The position numbers were made by a program, and so were the translations under genes. The notes below the pieces were generated by a model. The model did no database searches and was not told the origin of the DNA. It saw only the letters and a program-made list of their open reading frames with translations. This document shows positions 8,689 through 16,271 of a DNA stretch of 64,000 nucleotides, piece after piece. Origin of the DNA: Paenibacillus sp. FSL H3-0469. Lineage in GTDB: Bacteria > Bacillota > Bacilli > Paenibacillales > Paenibacillaceae. Where the stretch lies: the NCBI RefSeq assembly GCF_038051945.1, contig NZ_CP150302.1, positions 1 to 64,000 on the forward strand, read 5' to 3'. The stretch's first letter is position 1. Every line of letters starts with the position of its first letter.

Positions 8689-9384
8689 ATGAGCGGAGTG
8701 CTGGGACTGATTGGCGCAATGGATGAAGAAATCAAGCTGCTGCTGGAAGAGATGGAGGACCGGCAGACCACGGTGAAGGCCGGCATTACCTTTTATGCAG
8801 GGAAGGTATTCGGGAAGGCGGCTGTAGTCTGCAAATCAGGGGTAGGGAAGGTGAACGCCGCCGTAACCACCCAGATTCTGCTGGACAGCTTCGACGTAGA
8901 GCAGGTGCTGTTCACCGGAGTGGCCGGAGCGCTGCATCCTGAGCTGAACATCGGGGATATTGTTATTTCGTCCTCCTGCATTCAGCATGATATGGATGTT
9001 ACAGCGCTCGGTTATGCCAGAGGCGTGATCCCTTATCAGGAGATCTCTGCCTTCCAGGCAGATCCTCTGCTGGTGAAGTTAGCAGAAGAGGCTTGTCATG
9101 AGCTCAAGCAGAAGTCTGTAACAGGTATTGTGCTGTCCGGGGATCAATTCATTGCCAGCAGGGCCTCAGTAGCTATGCTGCGTGAGCAGCTGGACGGAGC
9201 CTGTGCAGAGATGGAGGGTGCGGCGGTCGCCCAGGTCTGCCATATGAACGGGATACCTTTTGTAATCGTACGCTCCATGTCAGACAAAGCAGACGGCTCA
9301 GCCCATGTGAATTACAGTGAGTTCACCGTAACGGCCTCGCAGCATTCGCATGCCATTCTGGAGCATATGCTTAAGGCTATGTAA
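8689..9384 (+). CDS. mtnN: 5'-methylthioadenosine/S-adenosylhomocysteine nucleosidase
   Basis: This 231-residue nucleosidase removes adenine from methylthioadenosine and S-adenosylhomocysteine in methionine salvage and the activated methyl cycle. The signature GAMDEE at residues 9-14 carries the acidic active-site residue. VLFTGVAGAL and CAEMEGAAVAQVC follow, and the catalytic aspartate lies in VRSMSDKAD. The length is that of the family. GGGGGAT lies upstream of the ATG. It appears to be a single gene between the ccpA terminator and the convergent acuA gene. The homocysteine methyltransferase at 48944 acts in the same cycle. Confidence 0.95.
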   Translation: MSGVLGLIGAMDEEIKLLLEEMEDRQTTVKAGITFYAGKVFGKAAVVCKSGVGKVNAAVTTQILLDSFDVEQVLFTGVAGALHPELNIGDIVISSSCIQHDMDVTALGYARGVIPYQEISAFQADPLLVKLAEEACHELKQKSVTGIVLSGDQFIASRASVAMLREQLDGACAEMEGAAVAQVCHMNGIPFVIVRSMSDKADGSAHVNYSEFTVTASQHSHAILEHMLKAM

Positions 9385-9405
9385 CCTGCCGGCAGGCCGC
9401 CTGCA

Positions 9406-10038
9406 TTAATACATAAACCGCTGTCTGAAGCGCACCCGGTCGAAGGTCTCGCGGGAGGACAGCGGTACTTCCCGGCCCATGCGGACCATGAGGCAGTTGG
9501 CCGGATGCGAGCAGATCTCCGGATCATCGGTGGCATACCACACCATATCTACCGTCTTCATCAGCTTCTCCATCATCTGGCGGTACTCCCATACGGTAAG
9601 GCCGCTCCCCTTGAGGTCCCAGTGCCAATAATATTCGGTTGTGAATACAATACAGTTCTCCAGTTGTCCCTCTTCAAAAGCACTTGAAACCAGCAGCTTC
9701 GCAAGTCCGCTCCCGCGATACTCGTCAGCCACTTCGATCGCTCCCAGCTCAATCAGATCTTCCATCCCGCCCTGGGACCATAACTCCAATTCATCCGGAT
9801 AATGAAAGGTGACATAACCCACGATAGCGCCTGAGACCACCGCTGCCACGATGCGTCCTTCAGGTAAGGCCGATATCTCTATCAGTGCTTCAAGCTGCTC
9901 CTGCGGCTTACGGAAGGCGTCCAGATCGCGGTGGATGCTTAAGGTCTGAAGTGTTTCGGGCGATAGGGGGCCACGGACAGAAATCAGCCGGCCTTGATGC
10001 TCTATCGTATGGGATACAGGAATTTTAAGATGCTCCAT
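9406..10038 (-). CDS. acuA: GNAT acetyltransferase AcuA, modifier of acetyl-CoA synthetase
   Basis: This 210-residue GNAT-fold protein has the acetyl-CoA-binding strand and loop IELGAIEVADEYRGSGLAKLLVSSAF near residues 95-120. Its family acetylates a lysine of acetyl-CoA synthetase and switches it off. Divergence from acsA across a 159-base control region reproduces the B. subtilis acuABC/acsA layout. However, acuB and the deacetylase acuC, which follow acuA in B. subtilis, are absent here: mtnN follows on the other strand. Reversal of the modification must therefore rely on a deacetylase encoded elsewhere. Confidence 0.88.
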   Translation of the reverse strand: MEHLKIPVSHTIEHQGRLISVRGPLSPETLQTLSIHRDLDAFRKPQEQLEALIEISALPEGRIVAAVVSGAIVGYVTFHYPDELELWSQGGMEDLIELGAIEVADEYRGSGLAKLLVSSAFEEGQLENCIVFTTEYYWHWDLKGSGLTVWEYRQMMEKLMKTVDMVWYATDDPEICSHPANCLMVRMGREVPLSSRETFDRVRFRQRFMY

Positions 10039-10071
10039 GCTTGGGCTCCCTCCGGTTCACTATAATATGGA

Positions 10072-10086
10072 ATGTAACCGCTTCCT
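10072..10086 (+). promoter_or_regulatory. cre box (CcpA operator) between acuA and acsA
   Basis: ATGTAACCGCTTCCT fits the cre consensus WTGNAANCGNWNNCA at every defined position except the last base. It lies in the spacer and -35 zone of the acsA promoter, where bound CcpA would block transcription. In B. subtilis acsA is a CcpA target. Confidence 0.6.
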
Positions 10087-10087
10087 G

Positions 10088-10096
10088 TGATATACT
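10088..10096 (+). promoter_or_regulatory. Extended -10 promoter of acsA
   Basis: TGATATACT contains an extended TGn element followed by TATACT (10091-10096). The -35 region is weak (TGGAAT at 10068-10073). The start would be near 10103, about 95 bases before the ATG. Confidence 0.45.
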
Positions 10097-10197
10097 GATT
10101 CCGACACGGAATATTCACATTTAGAGCGTTGACGGAATTACTAGAAGTAGATGGTACCCTTAAAGCTTAAAGCAAACCAGTAGGGGAGGCAAGAGTA

Positions 10198-11922
10198 ATG
10201 GGGCAAGTTCGAGGTGAAATTTTGCCGGGCCGGGTGCAGCATTCGAATATGGAGGATTATTCCCGGGCAGTTGATGAATTCCGGTGGGAGGATGTCGAGC
10301 GCAGCTTCTCCTGGCATGGGACCGGCAAGGTGAATATGGCACATGAAGCGATAGACCGTCATGTCGAGGAGGGGCGGGGGGCTGCTACGGCACTGATCTA
10401 CAGCGATGCGGTGCGTGAGGAGAGGTACACCTTCGCCGACTTACGGGAACGGTCGAATAAGTTCGGTAATGTACTACGCAAATACGGAATCGGCAAAGGA
10501 GACCGGGTGTTCATCTTCATGCCGCGTACCCCGGAGCTGTATTTCAGCCTGCTCGGCATTCTGAAGACGGGAGCAGTGGCAGGTCCGCTATTCGAGGCGT
10601 TCATGGAGACGGCGGTCAAGGACCGTCTGGAGGATAGCGGAGCAGTGGCGTTAGTAACCACACCGGAGCTATTGCACCGGGTGAAGCGGGAGCAGCTCCC
10701 GGGACTGCGCCATATCTTTGTGGTAGGAGCTTCTGCTGCTGAAGATTCGGGGCTGCTGAATTATGAAGCGGAAATGGCTGAAGCGTCGGCCGAGCTGGAA
10801 CCGGAATGGCTGAGCCTTACGGACGGTCTGATTATGCATTATACCTCCGGTTCCACCGGGAAGCCCAAAGGTATCTACCATGTGCAGAAAGCCATGATTC
10901 AGCACTATTATACAGGCAAGGTAGTTCTGGACCTGCGGCCGGACGATGTATACTGGTGCACGGCCGATCCGGGTTGGGTAACCGGAACCTCTTATGGGAT
11001 CTTTGCCCCTTGGCTCAATGGGGTAGCGAATGTAGTCCGGGGAGGACGTTTCAGTCCGCTGGATTGGTATAAGACGATTGAGCGCTTCGGGGTGAGCGTA
11101 TGGTATAGTGCACCTACGGCGTTCCGCATGCTGATGGGGGCTGGCAAGGAGACTCTGGAGGGGGTCGATCTGAGCAGTCTCCGTCATGTGCTGTCTGTAG
11201 GCGAACCGCTGAATCCGGAGGTCGTGCGTTGGGGCGACAAAATCTATCAGCAGCGGATTCATGATACGTGGTGGATGACCGAGACGGGAGCGCAGCTCAT
11301 CTGCAACTACCCGGGAATGGACATCAAGCCTGGTTCCATGGGCCGGCCGCTGCCGGGGATTGAAGCAGCTATCCTTGATGACCGCGGCAATGTACTGCCG
11401 CCGTATTCTATGGGTAATTTGGCCATCCGCACTCCCTGGCCGTCTATGATGGCCAAGGTATGGAATAACCAGGCTAAATACGATGAATACTTCCGGATTC
11501 CCGGATGGTATATCTCTGGGGACTCGGCGTACATGGATGAAGACGGCTATTTCTGGTTTCAAGGCCGGATTGATGATGTGATCAATTCCTCCGGGGAGCG
11601 GATCGGACCCTTCGAGGTTGAGAGCAAGCTGGTGGAGCATCCGGCTGTGGCGGAGGCTGGTGTAATCGGCAAGCCGGATGTCATGCGCGGAGAGATCATC
11701 AAGGCCTTCATCTCGCTGCGGGATGGATACAGTCCAACCGCTGAACTGAAGGAAGAGATCGCGGCATTTGTCAAAGCAGGCCTGTCTGCCCATGCGGCAC
11801 CGCGTGAAATCGAGTTCAAGGATAAGCTGCCCAAGACCCGTTCCGGTAAAATTATGCGCCGTGTACTGAAGGCCTGGGAGCTGCATCTTCCAGCAGGCGA
11901 TTTGTCTACCATCGAAGACTAG
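10198..11922 (+). CDS. acsA: Acetyl-CoA synthetase
   Basis: This 574-residue AMP-forming synthetase makes acetyl-CoA from acetate, ATP and CoA. The adenylation P-loop HYTSGSTGKPKG lies near residues 214-225. WWMTETGAQ and the hinge region of YISGDSAYMDEDGYFWFQGR follow, and the catalytic lysine in PKTRSGKIMRR is at about residue 550. That lysine is the target that AcuA-type enzymes acetylate. GGGGAGG lies 9 bases before the ATG. Control by CcpA through the cre box at 10072 is likely. A strong terminator follows. Confidence 0.95.
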   Translation: MGQVRGEILPGRVQHSNMEDYSRAVDEFRWEDVERSFSWHGTGKVNMAHEAIDRHVEEGRGAATALIYSDAVREERYTFADLRERSNKFGNVLRKYGIGKGDRVFIFMPRTPELYFSLLGILKTGAVAGPLFEAFMETAVKDRLEDSGAVALVTTPELLHRVKREQLPGLRHIFVVGASAAEDSGLLNYEAEMAEASAELEPEWLSLTDGLIMHYTSGSTGKPKGIYHVQKAMIQHYYTGKVVLDLRPDDVYWCTADPGWVTGTSYGIFAPWLNGVANVVRGGRFSPLDWYKTIERFGVSVWYSAPTAFRMLMGAGKETLEGVDLSSLRHVLSVGEPLNPEVVRWGDKIYQQRIHDTWWMTETGAQLICNYPGMDIKPGSMGRPLPGIEAAILDDRGNVLPPYSMGNLAIRTPWPSMMAKVWNNQAKYDEYFRIPGWYISGDSAYMDEDGYFWFQGRIDDVINSSGERIGPFEVESKLVEHPAVAEAGVIGKPDVMRGEIIKAFISLRDGYSPTAELKEEIAAFVKAGLSAHAAPREIEFKDKLPKTRSGKIMRRVLKAWELHLPAGDLSTIED

Positions 11923-11943
11923 GCAGAGCTGGAGTACGTTGAA

Positions 11944-11980
11944 AAAAGCCCGTTCCCCTTATCCCGGGGAACGGGCTTTT
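11944..11980. terminator. Bidirectional terminator between acsA and the PBP gene
   Basis: A perfect 15-base stem AAAAGCCCGTTCCCC (11944-11958) pairs with GGGGAACGGGCTTTT (11966-11980) around a short loop, with A and T runs on both sides. Confidence 0.92.
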
Positions 11981-12009
11981 GAGCTTATATTGAAGTCTGC
12001 CTGTTCAGC

Positions 12010-15006
12010 TTAACGTCCAGAGTTGCCTGTTGCGTTAGTGGTGGTACTGCCTCCGGCATTCCCACCCGTATTCCCGCCGGCATTGCCTGCAGGCTTCCCG
12101 CTGTTATTACCTGTGGCATTTCCGCCGCTGTTCCCGCCGGCTGCATTGGTTCCGCCTAACGGAGTTGAAGTATCCGCAGCAGGCGGTTGAACAATGATCA
12201 TGCCAGGGTCTTCTGTACTGTCCGGGATGATTCCGGCATCCGGTGTCGGCTCTGCATCCGGCGTCTGTTCCGGAGTAGGCGTAGGCTCCGGTGTCGGCTT
12301 AATGCCGCCAGCCACACTGCCGGAAGCAGTCTCATGTCCGGCTACGTCTACAGCAGCCACATAGAAGGTAGCATTAGCGCCTGCTGGAGTACCCGGCCTG
12401 AAGACGGTGCTCTCTCCAGCCGCGAGAACGGCCTGCTTCTGGAAAGATCCGCCGTTCAGGGAACGGTAGAGGCGGTAGCCGACAACATCCGGCGAACCGC
12501 TTGGAGTGAACGTAACTACAGCCTTGCCTGTACTGTAGGAAACCATGACTTCACCGGGAGCACTTGGCCCGTTGCCGTCATCGACCCGCGGATCGACCTC
12601 AGTCGGATAGTCGGTCTTGGCATCCTGCGGCATGTAGTACGCCAGGGACTCATGTGATTTCATTGCCGGGAAGGCGGCCAGCAGCTCTTTAACCAGCTCC
12701 TGAATCGGCTTCTCACGCTTGACTACAATCTTCTCCTTCAGGAAATCCTCAGGAGTTCCTTCCAGAGGGATGTAGTTCACCCCGTTATAAGTGATATATT
12801 TGGCATTGGAGATTCCGTCGTCGCTCTCCTTAGGAACAAATTTCGCGTTGAACAGGTCCGTTGTGAATCTGTCCGTCAGCTTGGAAGGCTTCTTGCCGCT
12901 GTATGCCGAGACTGTCGCCTTGACGATACCCTCCGGCTGGGCGAATTGCTTCGTGGTGAACAGCTCGGGACGTTTGTCAATCACTGTATTCATTACCTTG
13001 GTCCACAGGGTCTGCGCCTGACGCTTCTGCGTATCCCCCTGAAGGGTATTGACCTGCTCTTTGTAGCCCACCCAAATTCCAAGGGTGACATCCGGCGAAT
13101 AGCCCATGAACCAGACATCTCCATAGTTCTGGGTGGAGCCGGTTTTGCCGACAATCGGAACTTCCTTGAAATGCTTGTAGTTCCTCTTCACTGTAGTTGC
13201 TGTTCCGTCAGTAATTACGGTGCGCAGCATATCCGTCATCAGATAAGCGGTCTGCTTGGAGAAGACCTGCTCCGGGTTAACTTTATGCTGGTAGACGATT
13301 TTACCCTGACTATCCACGATCTTCTCGATCATATAAGCATCATTGAAGGCACCACCGTTACCGATGGAGGAATAAGCATTGGTCAATTCTTCCACGGATA
13401 CCCCGTAACGCAGCCCCCCGATAACCCCGGTCTGAGCGCTATAGTCATTGTCCTGGATGGTGGTAATTCCCAGCTTCTTGGAGAAGGCCCAGGCCTTCTC
13501 AATACCCACCTTGTCGTTGAACAGCTTCAAGGCGGGCAGGTTCAGGGATTTGTTCAGGGCATAACGGGCGGTTACCAGACCCTGATAACGGTTGTTGGCG
13601 TTCTTGGGAATGTGGTAGCCTTTGCCCCCGTCCTTCATGACAATCGGCGCATCATCCAGAATACCCGCAGGCTGAATGAGACCTGCATCCAGTGCAGGCA
13701 GGTATGCTGCAATCGGCTTCATGGTGGAACCGGGCTGGCGGATCATCTGGGTGGCGTAGTTCATCTGCTCGATGTTGAAATCGCGCCCTTCAATCATGCC
13801 GAGAATCGCGCCGGTCTTGTTGTTGATCATCATACCGGCCGTCTGTTCCTTGCCTCTGGCTTTGCTGTCCTTGGTGAAATTACTGCTGTCATCCGAGATG
13901 CTGTGCATCGCACTGTACACTTTCTTGTCAATGGTGGTGTACACCCGGTAGCCGCCGGTCATTAACTGCTGGCGTGCTTCCTCCAGCGCTTGGGCGGAAT
14001 CGGCAGCAGAGGCCGCCTTGTCTGCCGTATCCTGGTTCAGCTTCAGCAGGATCTCGGACGCTTTGCGTTCGGTCTCCATCATGAGATAAGGGAAGGTGGC
14101 ATAGGCCTTCTTGGTATGCGGTGCAAGAGAGCTCTTGATGTCGAAGAGCAGGGCCTCGTCGTACTGGGATGTAGTAATTTTGTTCTCCTCCAGCATCCGC
14201 CGTAAGACCAGCTTCTGGCGGTCCATTGCCCGGCCGAAGGCCGTTTCGTTGAATTCGCCTACGCCGTTGAACGCAGAATACTTGGAGGGGAGCTGCGGCA
14301 AGCCGGCGAGATACGCCGCCTGGGCCACGTTCAGCTTCTCCAGATCATCCAGGCCGAAGATGCCTTTGGCGGCGGCCTTGATACCGAATACATTATAGCC
14401 GTTGGAACCGTTCCCGAAAGGAACCTTATTTAAATAAGCTGTTAAAATTTCCTGCTTGGACAAGAAACGTTCCAGCCGCAGGGACAGCAGAATTTCCTTC
14501 ACCTTGCGGTCTTCCGTGCGGTCCAGGTTCAGGAACACGCGCCGTGCAAGCTGCTGGGTCAGGGTGCTGCCCCCGGTCTGAACAGATTCATTCAGTACCT
14601 TTTGCTTAACGGCCCGCAGGGTGCCGCTGAAATCCACCCCTTTATGATTGTAGAAATTATTGTCCTCTATAGCGAGAACGGCATCAATCACAAGCTGCGG
14701 AATATCGTTGAATTCAATAAGTCTGCGGTCTTCTTCTGTGCGGAGCTGGCCGATCGGCTGTCCGTCACTGAAATAGGCAAAGCCGGTAATGGCGTTCAGC
14801 CCAACCTGCTGCTGGATTAATTCTTCGGGCCGTACCGGATCGTCCTTCACTATTGAAGTGACGTAGCCGGCTACAGCGCCGCCGGCGAACAGGCAGCCGA
14901 GTATACCGAGTATGAACATCCACTTCACAACTGAACCGAACCTGCGGAGCCAGGATCTGCGCGGTGGACGCTGTTTTGCGGTCTTCTTTTTCTTCTCCTC
15001 AACCAT
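12010..15006 (-). CDS. Class A penicillin-binding protein (1A family) with FN3 domain
   Basis: This 998-residue bifunctional peptidoglycan synthase has a cytoplasmic Lys/Arg-rich start and a membrane anchor at about residues 26-48. A GT51 glycosyltransferase follows, with catalytic Glu about 114 in EDNNFYNHKGVD and the GGSTLTQQLARR motif. The transpeptidase has the nucleophile in STMK at about 426, then SLN and KTGSTQ. The C-terminus adds a fibronectin type III domain (about 815-899), a Pro/Thr/Glu stretch and a Gly/Asn-rich tail built from short GGN-like repeats, as in B. subtilis PonA. The tail may contact wall polymers. GGAGG precedes the ATG. It polymerises and cross-links glycan outside the membrane. 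Confidence 0.95.
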   Translation of the reverse strand: MVEEKKKKTAKQRPPRRSWLRRFGSVVKWMFILGILGCLFAGGAVAGYVTSIVKDDPVRPEELIQQQVGLNAITGFAYFSDGQPIGQLRTEEDRRLIEFNDIPQLVIDAVLAIEDNNFYNHKGVDFSGTLRAVKQKVLNESVQTGGSTLTQQLARRVFLNLDRTEDRKVKEILLSLRLERFLSKQEILTAYLNKVPFGNGSNGYNVFGIKAAAKGIFGLDDLEKLNVAQAAYLAGLPQLPSKYSAFNGVGEFNETAFGRAMDRQKLVLRRMLEENKITTSQYDEALLFDIKSSLAPHTKKAYATFPYLMMETERKASEILLKLNQDTADKAASAADSAQALEEARQQLMTGGYRVYTTIDKKVYSAMHSISDDSSNFTKDSKARGKEQTAGMMINNKTGAILGMIEGRDFNIEQMNYATQMIRQPGSTMKPIAAYLPALDAGLIQPAGILDDAPIVMKDGGKGYHIPKNANNRYQGLVTARYALNKSLNLPALKLFNDKVGIEKAWAFSKKLGITTIQDNDYSAQTGVIGGLRYGVSVEELTNAYSSIGNGGAFNDAYMIEKIVDSQGKIVYQHKVNPEQVFSKQTAYLMTDMLRTVITDGTATTVKRNYKHFKEVPIVGKTGSTQNYGDVWFMGYSPDVTLGIWVGYKEQVNTLQGDTQKRQAQTLWTKVMNTVIDKRPELFTTKQFAQPEGIVKATVSAYSGKKPSKLTDRFTTDLFNAKFVPKESDDGISNAKYITYNGVNYIPLEGTPEDFLKEKIVVKREKPIQELVKELLAAFPAMKSHESLAYYMPQDAKTDYPTEVDPRVDDGNGPSAPGEVMVSYSTGKAVVTFTPSGSPDVVGYRLYRSLNGGSFQKQAVLAAGESTVFRPGTPAGANATFYVAAVDVAGHETASGSVAGGIKPTPEPTPTPEQTPDAEPTPDAGIIPDSTEDPGMIIVQPPAADTSTPLGGTNAAGGNSGGNATGNNSGKPAGNAGGNTGGNAGGSTTTNATGNSGR

Positions 15007-15034
15007 CGACGATAATCCTCCTTTTAACGGAACT

Positions 15035-15040
15035 ATTATA
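15035..15040 (-). promoter_or_regulatory. Extended -10 element of the PBP gene
   Basis: On the minus strand TGCTATAAT gives an extended TGn followed by a perfect TATAAT at 15040-15035. The -35 is poor. The start is about 28 bases upstream of the ATG. Confidence 0.5.
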
Positions 15041-15142
15041 GCACAATTTGGCGATTTTGAATGCGCTTCTGCCGCAGAGGATTTTTAAAATAACCCCACC
15101 AAGCGGGGACTTCAGCTTCGATGATGACTCGGATTCATAAAA

Positions 15143-15172
15143 AAAGCTCCCGGATAGAAATCCGGGAGCTTT
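15143..15172 (-). terminator. Terminator of rpsD
   Basis: A 13-base stem AAAGCTCCCGGAT/ATCCGGGAGCTTT closes on a four-base loop. On the minus strand it is followed by TTTTAT. Confidence 0.92.
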
Positions 15173-15197
15173 GATCAGATTCCGCTGTAAGCGAATC

Positions 15198-15797
15198 TTA
15201 ACGGTTGTAGAATTCGACGATTTGCTTCTCATCGATATCCTGGGACAGCTCGGCACGTTCTGGCAGACGAAGGAATTTACCTTCGAATGATCCGTCAGCA
15301 TATTCCAGGTAAGCCGGAAGGTGGTTGCGGTTCTCGAGAGCTTCCTTGATCGAAGTCATAGCACGGCTTCTTTCGCGAAGTCCGATAACGTCGCCAATGC
15401 TTACACGGAAAGAAGCGATGTCGACTTTTTTACCGTTAACGGTTACGTGGCCATGGGATACCAACTGGCGTGCGCCTGCACGGGAGTTAGCGAATCCAAG
15501 ACGGTAAACCAGGTTGTCCAGACGGCTTTCGAGCAGGAACATGAAGTTTTCGCCCGCAATACCCTGGAGCTTTTGTGCCTTAGTGAAAAGAGTTTTAAAC
15601 TGCTTTTCGCCCAGGCCGTACATGTGGCGCAGTTTTTGTTTTTCCAAAAGCTGCATTCCGTAGTTACTTACTTTTCTGCGTTGGTTAGCGCCGTGCTGTC
15701 CTGGTGGGAATGGGCGTTTCAGGTCTTTGCCTGTACCGCTAAGGGAAATGCCCAGACGGCGGCTGAGTTTGAATTTAGGTCCGGTGTAACGTGCCAT
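15198..15797 (-). CDS. rpsD: 30S ribosomal protein S4
   Basis: This 199-residue small-subunit protein begins [16 protein letters not shown] and contains [16 protein letters not shown]. It has an S4 RNA-binding domain ([20 protein letters not shown], then [15 protein letters not shown]). The reading frame is open for 30 more codons upstream, but the family start and the AAAGGAG about 15 bases before the ATG fix the start at 15797. It is a single gene with its own promoter, leader and terminator. In Bacillus, S4 represses its own translation by binding the leader. Confidence 0.97.
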   Translation of the reverse strand: MARYTGPKFKLSRRLGISLSGTGKDLKRPFPPGQHGANQRRKVSNYGMQLLEKQKLRHMYGLGEKQFKTLFTKAQKLQGIAGENFMFLLESRLDNLVYRLGFANSRAGARQLVSHGHVTVNGKKVDIASFRVSIGDVIGLRERSRAMTSIKEALENRNHLPAYLEYADGSFEGKFLRLPERAELSQDIDEKQIVEFYNR

Positions 15798-16271
15798 ATT
15801 ATAGTAGACTCCTTTTAATGAAAAAAATTTATTGTAGGGCCTATTTGCGCCGCAATTCGTATCCGTGAAAGCGTTAAATGGTTTCACACTGCCGAGGGAA
15901 GTTCAGCCGCTGCCCTGGCAGTAACGAAATGCGTAGAGGGTGACACAACGTTACGCCCAATAAGACTTGTTACAGTCTTGTTCAACAATAAATATTATAT
16001 GAAAATGGCAGGCAAAGTCAAGCGCAACTTAAAAGAGTTTTTGTCTATCTTTGTCGTTAGTTCTTTGGTCCTAAAAAAAATCCCGGTTTTGCGGAAAATA
16101 TAATGCAATACCGCAAGAAAGGGAGTAAAATATAACTAATTGGATGTTATCGGAAAACTGTGATTTCAAAATATCCTGACTATATTTACGCTGGATTGGT
16201 AATGTCTCTACTATAGAATCAGGGGCCTACTCCGGTCTGGCCTGATTGAAGATGCAAAGGAGGTCCTCTTT
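15798..16271. other. rpsD leader and divergent rpsD/dgcP control region
   Basis: This 474-base stretch without genes holds the roughly 190-base transcribed leader of rpsD on the minus strand (15798-15987), its promoter (15994-16021) and the dgcP upstream region. The leader shows several short complementary segments, such as the paired TTTCAC and GTGAAA near 15867-15888, and is a candidate for the S4 autoregulatory RNA. Just before dgcP, AATCAGG (16217-16223) pairs with CCTGATT (16241-16247) ahead of the AAAGGAGG site. No clear dgcP promoter was found. Confidence 0.5.
15994..16021 (-). promoter_or_regulatory. Strong sigma-A promoter of rpsD
   Basis: On the minus strand TTGACT (16021-16016) and a perfect TATAAT (15999-15994) are separated by 16 bases. 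Confidence 0.8.

Noticed and set aside
10669..11886. Long open frame of 405 codons antisense to acsA
   Set aside because: It is an antisense shadow of a GC-rich conserved gene; no start signals and no recognisable protein features.
12946..13965. Open frame of 339 codons antisense to the penicillin-binding protein
   Set aside because: All penicillin-binding motifs lie on the other strand; this frame has no support.
15798..15887. N-terminal extension of ribosomal protein S4
   Set aside because: The extra 30 codons have no family support, and a good ribosome site serves the ATG at 15797.
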